Shown piece by piece: positions 23,355-32,111 of a DNA stretch of 32,599 bases. The DNA lies in NCBI GenBank assembly GCA_021848705.1, contig JAJZTT010000013.1, positions 1 to 32,599 of the forward strand, given 5' to 3'. The notes under the pieces are model-generated. The model ran no database searches. It was given only the letters and a program-made list of their open reading frames with translations, and was not told the DNA's origin. Every line of letters begins with the position of its first letter. The first letter of the stretch is position 1. The DNA comes from Pseudomonadota bacterium. GTDB lineage: Bacteria > Pseudomonadota > Gammaproteobacteria > Burkholderiales > JABEVD01. The position numbers and the translations under genes were made by a program.

Positions 23355-24223
23355 TTTGAAGTGAGGCGCTCCAGTGCCTCCCTGTATTTCTGAGAAGTTC
23401 TTTCCAGCACGTCTTCGGGAAGGTGCGGGGCGGGTGCCTTCTTGTCCCAGGTCTGCGCTTCGAGCCAGTCGCGCACATACTGCTTGTCGAAGCTGGGCGG
23501 ATTGCTTCCGGTCCGATATTCGTCCTTCGGCCAGAAACGGGAGGAATCGGGCGTCAGGATCTCGTCGATGAGATAGAGATTGCCGGCTTCATCCTGCCCG
23601 AACTCGAATTTGGTATCGGCGATGATGATTCCGCGAGTGAGCGCATATTCCGCCGCTTCGGTATAGAGCGCAATCGTCGCATCGCGAACCTTCGCAGCAA
23701 GACCGGAACCGATCAGCTTCTCGGCTTCATCGAATCCGATGTTGACGTCATGCTCGCCGATCGGGGCCTTGGTCGAAGGCGTGAAGATGACTTCCGGAAG
23801 CTTTTGCGCTTCCTTCAATCCTTCCGGAAGGCGGATGCCGCAAACGGTACCGGACTTTTTGTATTCCTTCCATCCCGAGCCCACGATGTAGCCCCGCACG
23901 ATCGCTTCGATGGGAAGGGGTTTCAATTTCTTCACCACGAAGGAGCGTCCCCTCACCTCATCGACCTCGGAAGGGGCGACGACGGATTCGGGCGCGATTC
24001 CGGTCAGATGATTGGGAATCACATGCCCGAGCTTTTCGAACCAGAAGCTGGACAATGCGGTGAGGATTTCTCCCTTGCCGGGAACCGGCTCTCCGAGGAT
24101 CACGTCGAATGCGGAAATCCTGTCGGTCTGGACGATGAGGAGCTTGTCCTGATCGACGTCGTAGATGTCGCGCACCTTGCCCCTGTGCAACAGACGCAGG
24201 CTTTTCAGATTCGATTCGAGCAT
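23351..24223 (-). CDS. purC: SAICAR synthetase (phosphoribosylaminoimidazole-succinocarboxamide synthase)
   Basis: 290 aa from the ATG at 24223; the longer ORF in the track (to 24538) is the wrong frame of purE. It catalyses ATP-dependent joining of CAIR and aspartate in purine synthesis. Signatures include [59 protein letters not shown] (SAICAR signature 1) and [14 protein letters not shown] (signature 2). The length and sequence resemble the long betaproteobacterial form (about 290 aa) rather than the 237-aa E. coli form. It starts 2 bp after the purE stop, and its stop overlaps the carbonic anhydrase start. Confidence 0.96.
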   Translation of the reverse strand: MLESNLKSLRLLHRGKVRDIYDVDQDKLLIVQTDRISAFDVILGEPVPGKGEILTALSSFWFEKLGHVIPNHLTGIAPESVVAPSEVDEVRGRSFVVKKLKPLPIEAIVRGYIVGSGWKEYKKSGTVCGIRLPEGLKEAQKLPEVIFTPSTKAPIGEHDVNIGFDEAEKLIGSGLAAKVRDATIALYTEAAEYALTRGIIIADTKFEFGQDEAGNLYLIDEILTPDSSRFWPKDEYRTGSNPPSFDKQYVRDWLEAQTWDKKAPAPHLPEDVLERTSQKYREALERLTSK

Positions 24224-24225
24224 GG

Positions 24226-24711
24226 TCAGACTTCCGGGAGACGGGTTGCCGCGATCGCCTCCGCCTGGCTCTTCCTGAATTCGGCGAGCTTTGCCGCGAG
24301 CCCGGGATTCCTGGCAGCGAACATGGCGACCGCGAAAAGCCCTGCATTGCCGGCGCCGGCTTCGCCGATCGCGAAGGTTGCGACCGGAATGCCCTTCGGC
24401 ATCTGCACGGTGGAAAGCAGCGAATCCATTCCCTGCAGATACTTGGAAGGCATGGGAACGCCGAGGACGGGGAGGGTGGTCTTGGATGCGACCACGCCCG
24501 CGAGGTGGGCGGCAGCGCCCGCACCTGCGATGAAGCATCCCACGCCACGGGATTCCGCGTCCTTGATGTACTGGATCAGAAGATCAGGGGCGCGATGCGC
24601 CGAGATCACGCGTGCCTCGTGCTCGATGCCGAATTTCTTCAGCTCCTTCGCAGCATGCTGCATGACATCCCAGTCGTTCTGGCTCCCCATGAGGATGCTG
24701 ACCTTCTCCAT
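24226..24711 (-). CDS. purE: N5-CAIR mutase (PurE)
   Basis: 161 aa, class I PurE length. It shows the phosphate loop [10 protein letters not shown] (most relatives have SxSD), the catalytic His39 in VISAHRAPD, and [31 protein letters not shown] and [15 protein letters not shown]. Class I enzymes convert N5-CAIR, made by the ATP-dependent PurK, to CAIR. No purK lies beside it here, although purE and purK are often adjacent. It lies between fbp (3 bp upstream) and purC (2 bp downstream), so it is probably co-transcribed with carbon-fixation genes. Confidence 0.95.
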   Translation of the reverse strand: MEKVSILMGSQNDWDVMQHAAKELKKFGIEHEARVISAHRAPDLLIQYIKDAESRGVGCFIAGAGAAAHLAGVVASKTTLPVLGVPMPSKYLQGMDSLLSTVQMPKGIPVATFAIGEAGAGNAGLFAVAMFAARNPGLAAKLAEFRKSQAEAIAATRLPEV

Positions 24712-24714
24712 TCC

Positions 24715-25716
24715 TCATCCCTCCAGGTGGTAGGAAACCACGCGAGCCACCTCGTTCTTCGATCCGAGGATGACGGGAACGCGCTGGTGAAGATCGGAGG
24801 GCTGAATTTCCATGATGCGCTCGCGGCCTGTCGAGCTCGTTCCGCCGGCCTGTTCCACGATGAAGGACATCGGATTGGCTTCGTACATGAGGCGAAGTTT
24901 GCCAGCCTTCTTGGGATCCTTGGTGTCCTTGGGATACATGAAGATCCCGCCGCGGGTGAGAATGCGGTGCACTTCGGCGACCATCGATGCCACCCAGCGC
25001 ATGTTGAAGTTCTCTCCGCGCGGACCGGTCTTGCCCGCGATGCATTCCCGCACATAGCGCTGCACGGGTTCTTCCCAGAAGCGCTCGTTGGATGCGTTGA
25101 TCGCGAATTCCCTGGTATCTTCCGGAATCGTCATGTTGGGATGCGAAAGGATGAATTCGCCGATGTCGCGATCCAGCGTGAAACCGTTCACCCCGTTTCC
25201 GGTGGTGATGACGAGCATGGTCGCCGGGCCGTAGAGCGCATAGCCTGCGCAAACCTGCTTCGTTCCTGGCTGAAGGAAGTCTTCCGCCCCGGGATTTTCG
25301 ATGCCTTCTGGCGCACGCAGGATGGAGAAGATGGTTCCGACCGAGATGTTGACGTCGATGTTGGAGGAACCATCCAGGGGATCGAAAACCAGCAGGTACT
25401 TGCCGCGCGGATATTGTTTCGGGATGGAATAGACGTCTTCCATTTCTTCCGACGCCATCGCAGCGAGATGCCCCGCCCATTCATTGGACTGGATGAAGAT
25501 CTCGTTGGTGATCACGTCGAGCTTCTTCTGCGTCTCGCCCTGAACATTTTCGCTGCCTGCGCTGCCGAGCACGCCGATCAGTGCGCCCTTGTTCACGTCA
25601 TGTGCAATGCGCTTGCATGCCGATACGATGTCGTTGAGCAGACCGGTGAAATCCCCGGTCGCGCCCGCTATGGCACGCTGTTCTTCGATGATGAATTGCA
25701 CCAGATTCTTGCTCAC
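24715..25716 (-). CDS. fbp: Class I fructose-1,6-bisphosphatase
   Basis: 333 aa. It removes the 1-phosphate of fructose-1,6-bisphosphate in the Calvin cycle and gluconeogenesis. The active site and metal site are seen in [16 protein letters not shown] (about 108-123), with upstream SEEMEDVY and the C-terminal [20 protein letters not shown]. The start is GTG at 25716, preceded by GAAGGAGAAGAC. It follows cbbO on the same strand after 60 bp. That gap contains a TTGACA at a -35-like position but no well-spaced -10, so read-through from the cbb genes is plausible. It is also spaced for translation with purE (3 bp apart). The role in CO2 fixation is inferred from context. Confidence 0.95.
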   Translation of the reverse strand: MSKNLVQFIIEEQRAIAGATGDFTGLLNDIVSACKRIAHDVNKGALIGVLGSAGSENVQGETQKKLDVITNEIFIQSNEWAGHLAAMASEEMEDVYSIPKQYPRGKYLLVFDPLDGSSNIDVNISVGTIFSILRAPEGIENPGAEDFLQPGTKQVCAGYALYGPATMLVITTGNGVNGFTLDRDIGEFILSHPNMTIPEDTREFAINASNERFWEEPVQRYVRECIAGKTGPRGENFNMRWVASMVAEVHRILTRGGIFMYPKDTKDPKKAGKLRLMYEANPMSFIVEQAGGTSSTGRERIMEIQPSDLHQRVPVILGSKNEVARVVSYHLEG

Positions 25717-25776
25717 GTCTTCTCCTTCAGCTTTTCTTAATACCCAGATTCTACCGGTTTTCTTGTCAATCCTCCA

Positions 25777-27996
25777 TCACTTCGTCAGAGCCATGAAGAG
25801 TTTCGGCAACCTGTCTGGAAGGCTCTCCACATGGTCGATCACCGTGAAATTCCGCCCGAAAATGTCGGATACATATTCGTCCGCTCCCGGATCGAGGCTG
25901 ATGCAATAGGTGTAGACGCCCTTTGCATCCATTTCCCTCACCGCCACCTTCGCATCCTCGATGAGCGCGGCAGGATCCTGAACGTCCACATCCGAGGGTT
26001 CTCCGTCCGTAAGCACCAGCAGCAGTTTCTTGTCCGCTTCCTGATGGGAAAGGTAGTGCCCTGCATGGCGGATCGCCGCGCCCATCCGGGTGGAAAATCC
26101 CGCTTCCATTTTTCCGAGCCTTCCCTTCACTTCCGCCCCCCATGGCTCCCTGTATCCCTTGAAATGCAGGTAGCGAACCTCGTGGCGTGTATCGGAGTGG
26201 AAGCCGCCGATCGCAAGCGGATCACCGATTTCGTCGACCGCCCAGGCGAGGAGCGATACCGCCTCCTGACTGATTTCCAGCTTCGACTGGGTGCAGCCCG
26301 GAGCGACATCGTCGAGCGATGCGGAAAGGTCGAGCAGCAGGGAGACCGCGATATTCCTGCCGTCGTGCCTGTGATTCATGTTGATCCTGGGGTCGGGCTG
26401 GGCTCCTCCCCTGAAGTCGGTCAGCGAGCGGATTGCGACGTCCAGGTCGAGCTCCGATCCTTCTTCCTGGTATCTTATTCGCACCCGGTTTTGGGGTTTG
26501 AGCAGGTCCATGATCTTCCTGAGACGCCTGGCGAGCAGCGAATGCTTTTCCAGAAGCCGGTCGATCTTTGCCGACTCTCCTCCGGGATGAAGATGTTCGT
26601 ATACGCTCACCCAGTCCGGAAGATACTGGTTCGTCGCATGGTCCCATTCCGGATAGAGCCTCGGCGGCATCCTGTCCGATTCTTGCACAGGCTGACTGGC
26701 GGGTCTCTTTTCGTAGACTTCTTCGTCCCCGTCTTCGAAAAAGCGCCACATCAGGCGATTGTCGTCCCGATAGTCGATTTCCGTATCCTCGAACCAGATC
26801 TTCGCCGCCAGATCGGACTGCAGTCGGGTCTCGGAAATGAAGGCAATTCCGAGATCCGCCATTTCGCTCGTGGAGGAAATTCCGGAAGCCATTTTTTCCC
26901 TGAAAAGCTTTTCGTATTTCAGGATGGCGGGATTCCCGTAGCCGTGATCCGGATCGAGGAGCGCACGGGAAAGCATGGCGAGGCGGTGCCTGATCGCCGA
27001 CCATCCTTCCGGGCAGGAATCTTCCGCCGGCTTCGGATGCAGTTTTTTCCAGATCCTGGCAAGACCGGGATATTCGCGCATCGCGAGATGTTCGATCCTG
27101 GAATCCTCGAATGTCTCGATCGAGATCCTCTGGAAGGGGCTGAAATTGTCCGCCATCATCGGACTCGTCCAGCGGATGTGTCCGCACAAATGAGCCAGCA
27201 GCGCGCGATATCGATCGATTCCGGAAACGGCCGGCAGATCGTCGTACACATCCGGAAGATGGATACCCTGATCGTCGTAATAGGGAACCGGTTTTCTCAA
27301 TATGTCGAAAGCGAGCGAGTAGGGGACGAATCCTTCCTCGATCTTCCACAACCCCCTGAGGTAGAGGGAGAGTTTTCTTTCGTTATCCGAAAACAGCACG
27401 CCGTGCCGCTCGCGCTGCACAACGGCGCGGCTGTCCGGCGAAGAAAGGCTGAAATATTCCCGCTGCGCATCCGGGTCTGCGGAATAATTTTTCACCCCGT
27501 ATTCGACCCAGTTCTTCACGCCGCGGATCGAAAGCTGGCTGAAAAGTTTCGGTGCGCTCTCCAGGAACTCCTTCAGGCAGGCGCTCTCGTACATCGAGTC
27601 GATGCCGTGTACCTTCGGCGTCGTGCTTTCGATGGTTTTCTTGACGAGCCGCATGTATTTCAGAAAGAGCTCGGCCGATTCGAGCGACCTTGCGACGGAA
27701 GCCATCGTCTGCAGGAAAGGGGCGATCGACCGGCTGTTCGGCGTTCTCGCGAGATTCTTCACGAAGTCCACCACGTCGTGGATGATTTCCTCCCCGAGAA
27801 GGGATGCCGTCAAAGGCATTTCCTCGAGGAATGCAAGAACAGGAGCCTCCCCCCTCCCCATCCTGCAGATGATCTGAGCGCCATCGATGTATGCGCTCAC
27901 TCCTTCTTCGGAGAGCAGTTTTGCCGCGTATTCGAGGCAATCCCCGAGTACGTCCCTGACCTTTGGAAATCCGCATTGAAGCGTTTTCATCGTCAT
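25777..27996 (-). CDS. cbbO: CbbO, VWA-domain subunit of RuBisCO activase
   Basis: 739 aa. A large N-terminal region with no simple motif (CbbO/NorD type) is followed by a von Willebrand A domain in the last ~200 residues. Its metal-ion site shows SLLLDLSASLDD (DxSxS), FSTRMGAAIRH and LLVLTDGEPSD. CbbO binds RuBisCO and recruits the CbbQ AAA+ hexamer, which pulls inhibitory sugar phosphates from the active site. The start ATG overlaps the cbbQ stop (ATGA); an internal ATG two codons later is an alternative. The tail SLDPGADEYVSDIFGRNFTVIDHVE is closely similar to that of a second CbbO at the right edge. Its position after cbbM and cbbQ suggests it serves the form II enzyme. Confidence 0.93.
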   Translation of the reverse strand: MTMKTLQCGFPKVRDVLGDCLEYAAKLLSEEGVSAYIDGAQIICRMGRGEAPVLAFLEEMPLTASLLGEEIIHDVVDFVKNLARTPNSRSIAPFLQTMASVARSLESAELFLKYMRLVKKTIESTTPKVHGIDSMYESACLKEFLESAPKLFSQLSIRGVKNWVEYGVKNYSADPDAQREYFSLSSPDSRAVVQRERHGVLFSDNERKLSLYLRGLWKIEEGFVPYSLAFDILRKPVPYYDDQGIHLPDVYDDLPAVSGIDRYRALLAHLCGHIRWTSPMMADNFSPFQRISIETFEDSRIEHLAMREYPGLARIWKKLHPKPAEDSCPEGWSAIRHRLAMLSRALLDPDHGYGNPAILKYEKLFREKMASGISSTSEMADLGIAFISETRLQSDLAAKIWFEDTEIDYRDDNRLMWRFFEDGDEEVYEKRPASQPVQESDRMPPRLYPEWDHATNQYLPDWVSVYEHLHPGGESAKIDRLLEKHSLLARRLRKIMDLLKPQNRVRIRYQEEGSELDLDVAIRSLTDFRGGAQPDPRINMNHRHDGRNIAVSLLLDLSASLDDVAPGCTQSKLEISQEAVSLLAWAVDEIGDPLAIGGFHSDTRHEVRYLHFKGYREPWGAEVKGRLGKMEAGFSTRMGAAIRHAGHYLSHQEADKKLLLVLTDGEPSDVDVQDPAALIEDAKVAVREMDAKGVYTYCISLDPGADEYVSDIFGRNFTVIDHVESLPDRLPKLFMALTK

Positions 27997-28802
27997 CCGA
28001 ATATCGAGTCGATCGCGTTGTCCAGGGTGTCGCGAATGTCCGCATCATCGGTGATCGGTCTCACCATTGCCATGCGGCATGCGTCCTGAGCATCGATCCC
28101 GTCCTTCATCAATGTGGCTGCATAAACCAGAAGCCTTGTCGAAATCCCTTCGGTGAGGCCGTGGCCCTTGAGGTTTCTCGCGGTGTGAGCGATCTTCACC
28201 AGCTTTTCGGCAATCTCGGGATCGATCCCGGTTTCCTTCGCCACGATTTCGGTTTCGACTTCTGCGCTCGCATAATCGAACTCCATCGCAGAGAAGCGCT
28301 GCTTGGTCGACTGCTTGAGATCCTTCATCAGGTTCTGGTATCCCGGATTATAGGAAATCACCAGCTGGAAATCGGGGTGGGCGGAAATCTGTTCGCCTTT
28401 CTTGTCGAGCGGCAACGTCCTCCTGTAGTCGGTGAGCGGGTGGATCACCACGGTGGTATCCTGCCTCGCTTCCACGATTTCGTCGAGATAGCAGATTGCG
28501 CCGATTCTTGCAGCGATGGTGAGCGGTCCGTCCTGCCATCTGGTACCGTTTGCGTCGAGCAAAAAGCGCCCCACGAGGTCGGAAGCCGTCATGTCCTCGT
28601 TGCAGGCAACGGTGATGAGCGGCTTCCCGAGTCTCCACGCCATGTGTTCGACGAATCTGGATTTGCCGCATCCCGTCGGACCTTTCAGCATCACCGGCAT
28701 TCTGGACCGGTAGGCGGCTTCGAAAAGCTTCACTTCCTTGCCCTGCGCCTGATAGAACGGCTCCCTCGAAATCAGGTACTGCGCTGTAACCATTTCATTC
28801 AT
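27993..28802 (-). CDS. cbbQ: CbbQ, AAA+ ATPase subunit of RuBisCO activase
   Basis: 269 aa from the ATG at 28802, which has GGGAGAAAAAA upstream; the 331-aa track ORF extends into cbbM downstream sequence. It belongs to the MoxR-like AAA+ group. Walker A is GPTGCGKS (41-48), Walker B ICYLDE (103-108), and sensor/second-region motifs include VIHPLTDYRRTLPLD and LVISYNPGYQ. The C-terminal CbbQ/NirQ/NorQ region (about 180-265) contains LTEGISTRLLVYAATLM. It forms hexamers with CbbO to reactivate RuBisCO. It is separated from cbbM by a hairpin/T-run and overlaps cbbO by 4 bp. Confidence 0.95.
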   Translation of the reverse strand: MNEMVTAQYLISREPFYQAQGKEVKLFEAAYRSRMPVMLKGPTGCGKSRFVEHMAWRLGKPLITVACNEDMTASDLVGRFLLDANGTRWQDGPLTIAARIGAICYLDEIVEARQDTTVVIHPLTDYRRTLPLDKKGEQISAHPDFQLVISYNPGYQNLMKDLKQSTKQRFSAMEFDYASAEVETEIVAKETGIDPEIAEKLVKIAHTARNLKGHGLTEGISTRLLVYAATLMKDGIDAQDACRMAMVRPITDDADIRDTLDNAIDSIFG

Positions 28803-28818
28803 TTTTTTCTCCCGAAAC

Positions 28819-28841
28819 AAAAAGCCCCTGCAAGCAGGGGC
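28819..28841 (-). terminator. Hairpin plus T-run between cbbM and cbbQ
   Basis: On the minus strand GCCCCTGC-TT-GCAGGGGC (28824-28841, 8-bp perfect stem) is followed directly by TTTTT (28823-28819). This is a textbook Rho-independent terminator placed 25 bp after the cbbM stop and 17 bp before the cbbQ start. It may act as a partial terminator and/or 3' mRNA stabiliser, giving more cbbM than cbbQO transcript. Confidence 0.85.
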
Positions 28842-28866
28842 CATTTCGTACGCGTACCAGCCCGAC

Positions 28867-30246
28867 TTACTTGTGGACGCCGAGCTTCTGGCGCCAGCCC
28901 GGGAACAGCTTGTCCGCATCCTTGGGGAAGGATTCGAAAGCGCGTGCGAATTCCCTGTGTTCCTTCGCCCATTCGATCGGATCGGCACCGGCCTTCCAGC
29001 ACTCGTAGGACTGGCGCAGCGAGATCGCGCCAGCTGCGGGGCTGTCGATGTGGCCGTAGGAGCCGCCGCCTGCGGTGTTGATCACGTTGCCGTGGCCGAG
29101 GTTCTCGAAGAAGCCGGGCAGACGCAGTGCGTTCATGCCGCCGGAGATGATCGGGGTGGTGGGCTTCATGCCGTACCATTTCTGGAAGTAGACCGGGCCC
29201 TGGCACTCGTCGCGCTCGATCATGTAGGCGATGTTCCTGTCGTCGCCTTCGCCTTCCATCTTGCCGTATCCCATGGTGCCGACGTGAATGCCGGAAGCGC
29301 CTTGCAGACGGCTCATCTTCGCCAGAACGAAGGCGGTGTATCCGCGCTTGGCCGATGGCGATGTCACGGCTCCATGGCCTGCGCGATGGTAGTGCAGGTA
29401 CTGGCCGGGGTAGTTGCGACGCGCGGTGGTCACCATTCCTGGGCCGCCGACATAGCCGTCGACCAGGAATGCCAGCTTGTCGGCATCGGGACCGAACACT
29501 TCCAGCGCATAGTCGGCGCGGGCGAGCATTTCGTAGTGGTCGTCAGCGGTGATGTTCATGGAGAACAGCTTTGCCTGTCCGGTTTCGTCCTGGGCACGCT
29601 TCAGCGAATCATAGACCAGCGGCAGAACCTTCTTCAGGGGGCAGAAAACCTGGTTTCCCTGGGGTTCGTCGTTCTTGATGAAGTCGCCACCCAGCCAGAA
29701 CTGGTAAGCTGCCTTCGCGAAAGGCTCGGGACGCAGGCCGAGCTTGGGCTTGATGATGGTTCCGGCGATGTAGCCGCCGTTCTGGACCGGACGGCCCAGG
29801 ATGCGCCACAGGTTGGAGATGTCGGTGGCTGGGCCGTCGAACATCTGGATGGCGCGTTCGGGAACATAGAAGTCGATCATCTTGGCGTGCTCGATGTCGC
29901 CCATGCCCTGGTTGTTGCCGATTGCGAGCGTGAGGAACGAGACCAGCATGAAGCGGCCGTCGGTCACGTTGCGGTCGAAGAGTTCGATCGGGTAAGCGAT
30001 GCGCATGTCTTCGGTTGCTTCGTCGATATGATAGACCAGCGCATCGACGCCCTTGGTGAAATCGTCGGTGGTGGACACTTCGACGTTGGTGCCGGTCGAG
30101 GATTCTGCTGCGAAGTGAGCTGCGGCTTCGAGGTAGCCGTGGCCATCCTTCGGCTTCATCTTGTAGGCTACGAGAATGTGCTTGCCGCCCTTGATGAGAT
30201 CCTCTTCCTTGAGGTCCAGATTGGCGTAACGATTGGATTGATCCAT
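28867..30246 (-). CDS. cbbM: Form II RuBisCO large subunit
   Basis: 459 aa. It carboxylates ribulose-1,5-bisphosphate; form II enzymes have large subunits only. Residue numbers match Rhodospirillum rubrum CbbM: Lys166 in [10 protein letters not shown], carbamylated Lys191 with Asp193 and Glu194 in [14 protein letters not shown], His287 in [11 protein letters not shown], loop-6 Lys329 in [14 protein letters not shown], and Ser368 in [15 protein letters not shown]. All catalytic residues are present and the length is standard. ATGGAGATATGAC supplies a Shine-Dalgarno before the ATG. It is transcribed away from cbbR across 114 bp, is followed by the hairpin terminator and then cbbQO. No carboxysome genes are seen in the window. 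Confidence 0.98.
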   Translation of the reverse strand: MDQSNRYANLDLKEEDLIKGGKHILVAYKMKPKDGHGYLEAAAHFAAESSTGTNVEVSTTDDFTKGVDALVYHIDEATEDMRIAYPIELFDRNVTDGRFMLVSFLTLAIGNNQGMGDIEHAKMIDFYVPERAIQMFDGPATDISNLWRILGRPVQNGGYIAGTIIKPKLGLRPEPFAKAAYQFWLGGDFIKNDEPQGNQVFCPLKKVLPLVYDSLKRAQDETGQAKLFSMNITADDHYEMLARADYALEVFGPDADKLAFLVDGYVGGPGMVTTARRNYPGQYLHYHRAGHGAVTSPSAKRGYTAFVLAKMSRLQGASGIHVGTMGYGKMEGEGDDRNIAYMIERDECQGPVYFQKWYGMKPTTPIISGGMNALRLPGFFENLGHGNVINTAGGGSYGHIDSPAAGAISLRQSYECWKAGADPIEWAKEHREFARAFESFPKDADKLFPGWRQKLGVHK

Positions 30247-30282
30247 GTCATATCTCCATGTTGTCTTTGTGGATGAATAACC

Positions 30283-30362
30283 TTATGCAAGGCAGGACTA
30301 TACGCCATTATTTCCATAAGCAACATTCACATTTTCTGATAAGATTGCAAAGAATTGCTTAT
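30283..30362. promoter_or_regulatory. cbbM/cbbR divergent control region with CbbR-like dyads
   Basis: The perfect 8-bp inverted repeat ATAAGCAA (30316-30323) / TTGCTTAT (30355-30362) overlaps the cbbR start. Related elements ATAAGATTGCAA (30339-30350) and TTATGCAA (30283-30290) lie between and beside the arms. On the minus strand TATAGT (30302-30297) is a good -10 for cbbM, with a weak -35, as in LysR-activated promoters. The repeated AT-rich 'TTA..TAA/TTGC' units fit multiple LysR-type contact sites. Confidence 0.55.
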
Positions 30363-31290
30363 GTCCAGACTGACGTTACGCCAACTTGATATTTTCGAAG
30401 CCGTCGCCCGCTGCGGGAGCTTTTCGCGCGCGAGCGAAGAGCTTCATCTCAGCCAGCCCGCGGTGTCCATGCAGATCAAGCAGCTTGAGGAGATTCTGGG
30501 CTTGGCCCTGTTCGAGCAGGTCGGCAGGAAAATGCATCTAACCGAAGCCGGACGGGAAACGCTGGAAGCATGCCGGGCCGTCAAACGCGAGCTCAACAGC
30601 CTGAAACATTCCCTTTCCGACTTGCAGGGCCTGAAGGGTGGGGCGCTCGTCGTATCCGTGGTGAGCTCGGCGAGCTACCTCGCGGCCAGACTCATCGCCG
30701 AATTCAGGCAGAAACATCCGGACATCCATGTCGCCCTGAATGCGGTCAACCGGGAAACCCTTCTTCAGCATCTTGCAGAAAACAGCATCGACATCGCGCT
30801 GATGGGCCGCCCTCCGGAAGACCAGGACCTGGTCGCAGAACCTTTCCTCGACAATCCGCTGGTCGTGATCGCTTCCCCCTCGCACGAACTGTCCGAAATG
30901 CGAAACATCTCCCTGAAAAGACTTGCGGAAGAACCTTTCGTAGGACGCGAACAGGGTTCTGGAACCCGCATCGCCCTCGAAAAATTCTTCAACGATCACG
31001 GGCTGAACCTGAAAGTTGCGATGGAGATGAACAAGAATGAAGCGATCAAGCAGGCGGTCGAGGCGGGTCTGGGTGTGGGCGTCGTTTCGCTTCATGGCGA
31101 ACTGGCCAAGCGCGAGCTGAGCATCCTCGACGTGGAAGGGTTTCCCCTGCTCCGCAAATGGTTCCTGGTTCATCGGCAGGGAAAGCGCTTCAGCCCGGCG
31201 GCATCGGCATTTTCCGGTTTCGTTCTGAAGGAAGCGCACCGGATCGCGCGTTATGAAGCGGCCGCCAATGGTCCAGATGCACATTCCTGA
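30361..31290 (+). CDS. cbbR: CbbR, LysR-type regulator of CO2 fixation
   Basis: 309 aa from the ATG at 30361; the track starts at a TTG two codons earlier. The N-terminal winged HTH (about 1-60) is typical: LTLRQLDIFEAVARCGSFSRASEELHLSQPAVSMQIKQLE. Residues about 92-300 form the LysR effector-binding domain (VVSVVSSASYLAARLIAEF; VEAGLGVGVVSLH). The divergent position next to cbbM is the classic cbbR arrangement, and in relatives the protein senses Calvin-cycle metabolites. A TTGCTTAT arm overlaps its own start codon, pointing to autoregulation. There is no clear Shine-Dalgarno. A small unknown gene follows after 29 bp. Confidence 0.93.
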   Translation: MSRLTLRQLDIFEAVARCGSFSRASEELHLSQPAVSMQIKQLEEILGLALFEQVGRKMHLTEAGRETLEACRAVKRELNSLKHSLSDLQGLKGGALVVSVVSSASYLAARLIAEFRQKHPDIHVALNAVNRETLLQHLAENSIDIALMGRPPEDQDLVAEPFLDNPLVVIASPSHELSEMRNISLKRLAEEPFVGREQGSGTRIALEKFFNDHGLNLKVAMEMNKNEAIKQAVEAGLGVGVVSLHGELAKRELSILDVEGFPLLRKWFLVHRQGKRFSPAASAFSGFVLKEAHRIARYEAAANGPDAHS

Positions 31291-31319
31291 AATCCTGATT
31301 CCGTTGACGAGGAGAGGAA

Positions 31320-31718
31320 ATGGAAATCACCATTTACCGGGATGATCCGATCGGGCGCGAAACCAGATCCCTTCCCGCCACCACCTACAACCTGAGCCGG
31401 ACCCTGCTTGCCCACGCCGGCGGCGCGCTGTTCGTTCCTGTCCGGAGCATGCAGTTCCTCGTCATCGTCGACCGGGAAGAGATCGTATTCGTCGATCATC
31501 TTCACAAGGAACTCGCCGTCATTTCATGGCAGCGGTTCAGGCCCGGCGATCGGGAATCGCTCGAAGATCCCGTTTCGTTCGATGCCCTGTATTATCGGGA
31601 AGACGCGCAAGGCCTGATGCTCCGGATGCAGTCGGAATTCCATCGCGCGCTGGTGCAGCTCGAAGAACGGAAGGCCCCTGGCGGGCAGGCCGTTTTATTG
31701 AAATTCGCCCGAAGATGA
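31320..31718 (+). CDS. Conserved-looking hypothetical protein downstream of cbbR
   Basis: 132 aa; I do not recognise the family. The start is convincing (GACGAGGAGAGGAA ATG) and the gene lies 29 bp after cbbR on the same strand, so co-transcription is likely. The protein has no signal peptide or membrane segment. It is mixed alpha/beta in appearance with a strand-rich centre (ALFVPVRSMQFLVIVDREEIVFVD) and a helical C-terminal part (LMLRMQSEFHRALVQLEER). It contains no Cys. The stop is only 2 bp from the stop of the convergent 101-aa gene. Its place between cbbR and a second cbbQO-type locus suggests some link to carbon fixation, which is inference only. Confidence 0.75.
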   Translation: MEITIYRDDPIGRETRSLPATTYNLSRTLLAHAGGALFVPVRSMQFLVIVDREEIVFVDHLHKELAVISWQRFRPGDRESLEDPVSFDALYYREDAQGLMLRMQSEFHRALVQLEERKAPGGQAVLLKFARR

Positions 31719-31720
31719 AG

Positions 31721-32026
31721 CTAGTCGTCTTCGCCCAACTCCGGATTCCAGCCCCTGGTCCTGGCGAGGGTCATCGCCCTTTCATAGATTTCCGCATGGC
31801 GTTTCAGCAATTCCCCGGGCAGGCGGCTGGGAAGGTTCCCGTACCTGTCCCATTCCTTCTCGCATCGATCCATCAATTGCTGCATTCTGCCCAGATCCCA
31901 TCCTGAACAATCCTCCGACTCCGGGATGAATCGGAAAAGCCATGCATCGAGCACGATCCGTCCGAGCTGGGTCATGCCGTGCTTGTCCTGATGATATCCG
32001 CAGTATATGGTTGCTTCGCTGCTCAT
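31721..32026 (-). CDS. Small conserved protein behind the second cbbO
   Basis: 101 aa from the ATG at 32026 (CAGGAACATAAAA before it); the track's longer ORF to 32095 adds an unlikely N-terminus. I recall similar short proteins of unknown function next to cbbO in autotrophic proteobacteria, but could not verify this. The sequence opens with IYCGYHQDKHGMTQLGRIVLDAW. It is rich in acidic residues and tryptophan (SEDCSGWDLGRM; RGWNPELGEDD) and is likely helical and soluble, with a Cys/His-containing N-terminus (CGYHQDKH) that could bind metal. It starts 85 bp after the stop of the partial cbbO on the same strand. A possible role is an accessory factor of the CbbQO activase or RuBisCO (inference). 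Confidence 0.8.
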   Translation of the reverse strand: MSSEATIYCGYHQDKHGMTQLGRIVLDAWLFRFIPESEDCSGWDLGRMQQLMDRCEKEWDRYGNLPSRLPGELLKRHAEIYERAMTLARTRGWNPELGEDD

Positions 32027-32111
32027 TTTTATGTTCCTGAAATTATTGATTTGAAGTTTCCCTGCGATCGGCAGGATACACCAAAGCCGACCCATTCAAG
32101 GTTGTTCGTGC

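Noticed and set aside
25741-25776. TTGACA upstream of fbp as a promoter
   Set aside because: The -35 box is good but no -10 lies 16-18 bp away, so an independent fbp promoter is not claimed.
25831-28089. 752-aa plus-strand ORF opposite cbbO
   Set aside because: Shadow of cbbO; no recognisable domain, and it runs through the cbbQ-cbbO junction.
28873-30276. 467-aa plus-strand ORF opposite cbbM
   Set aside because: Antisense of a strongly conserved gene; openness follows from codon bias.
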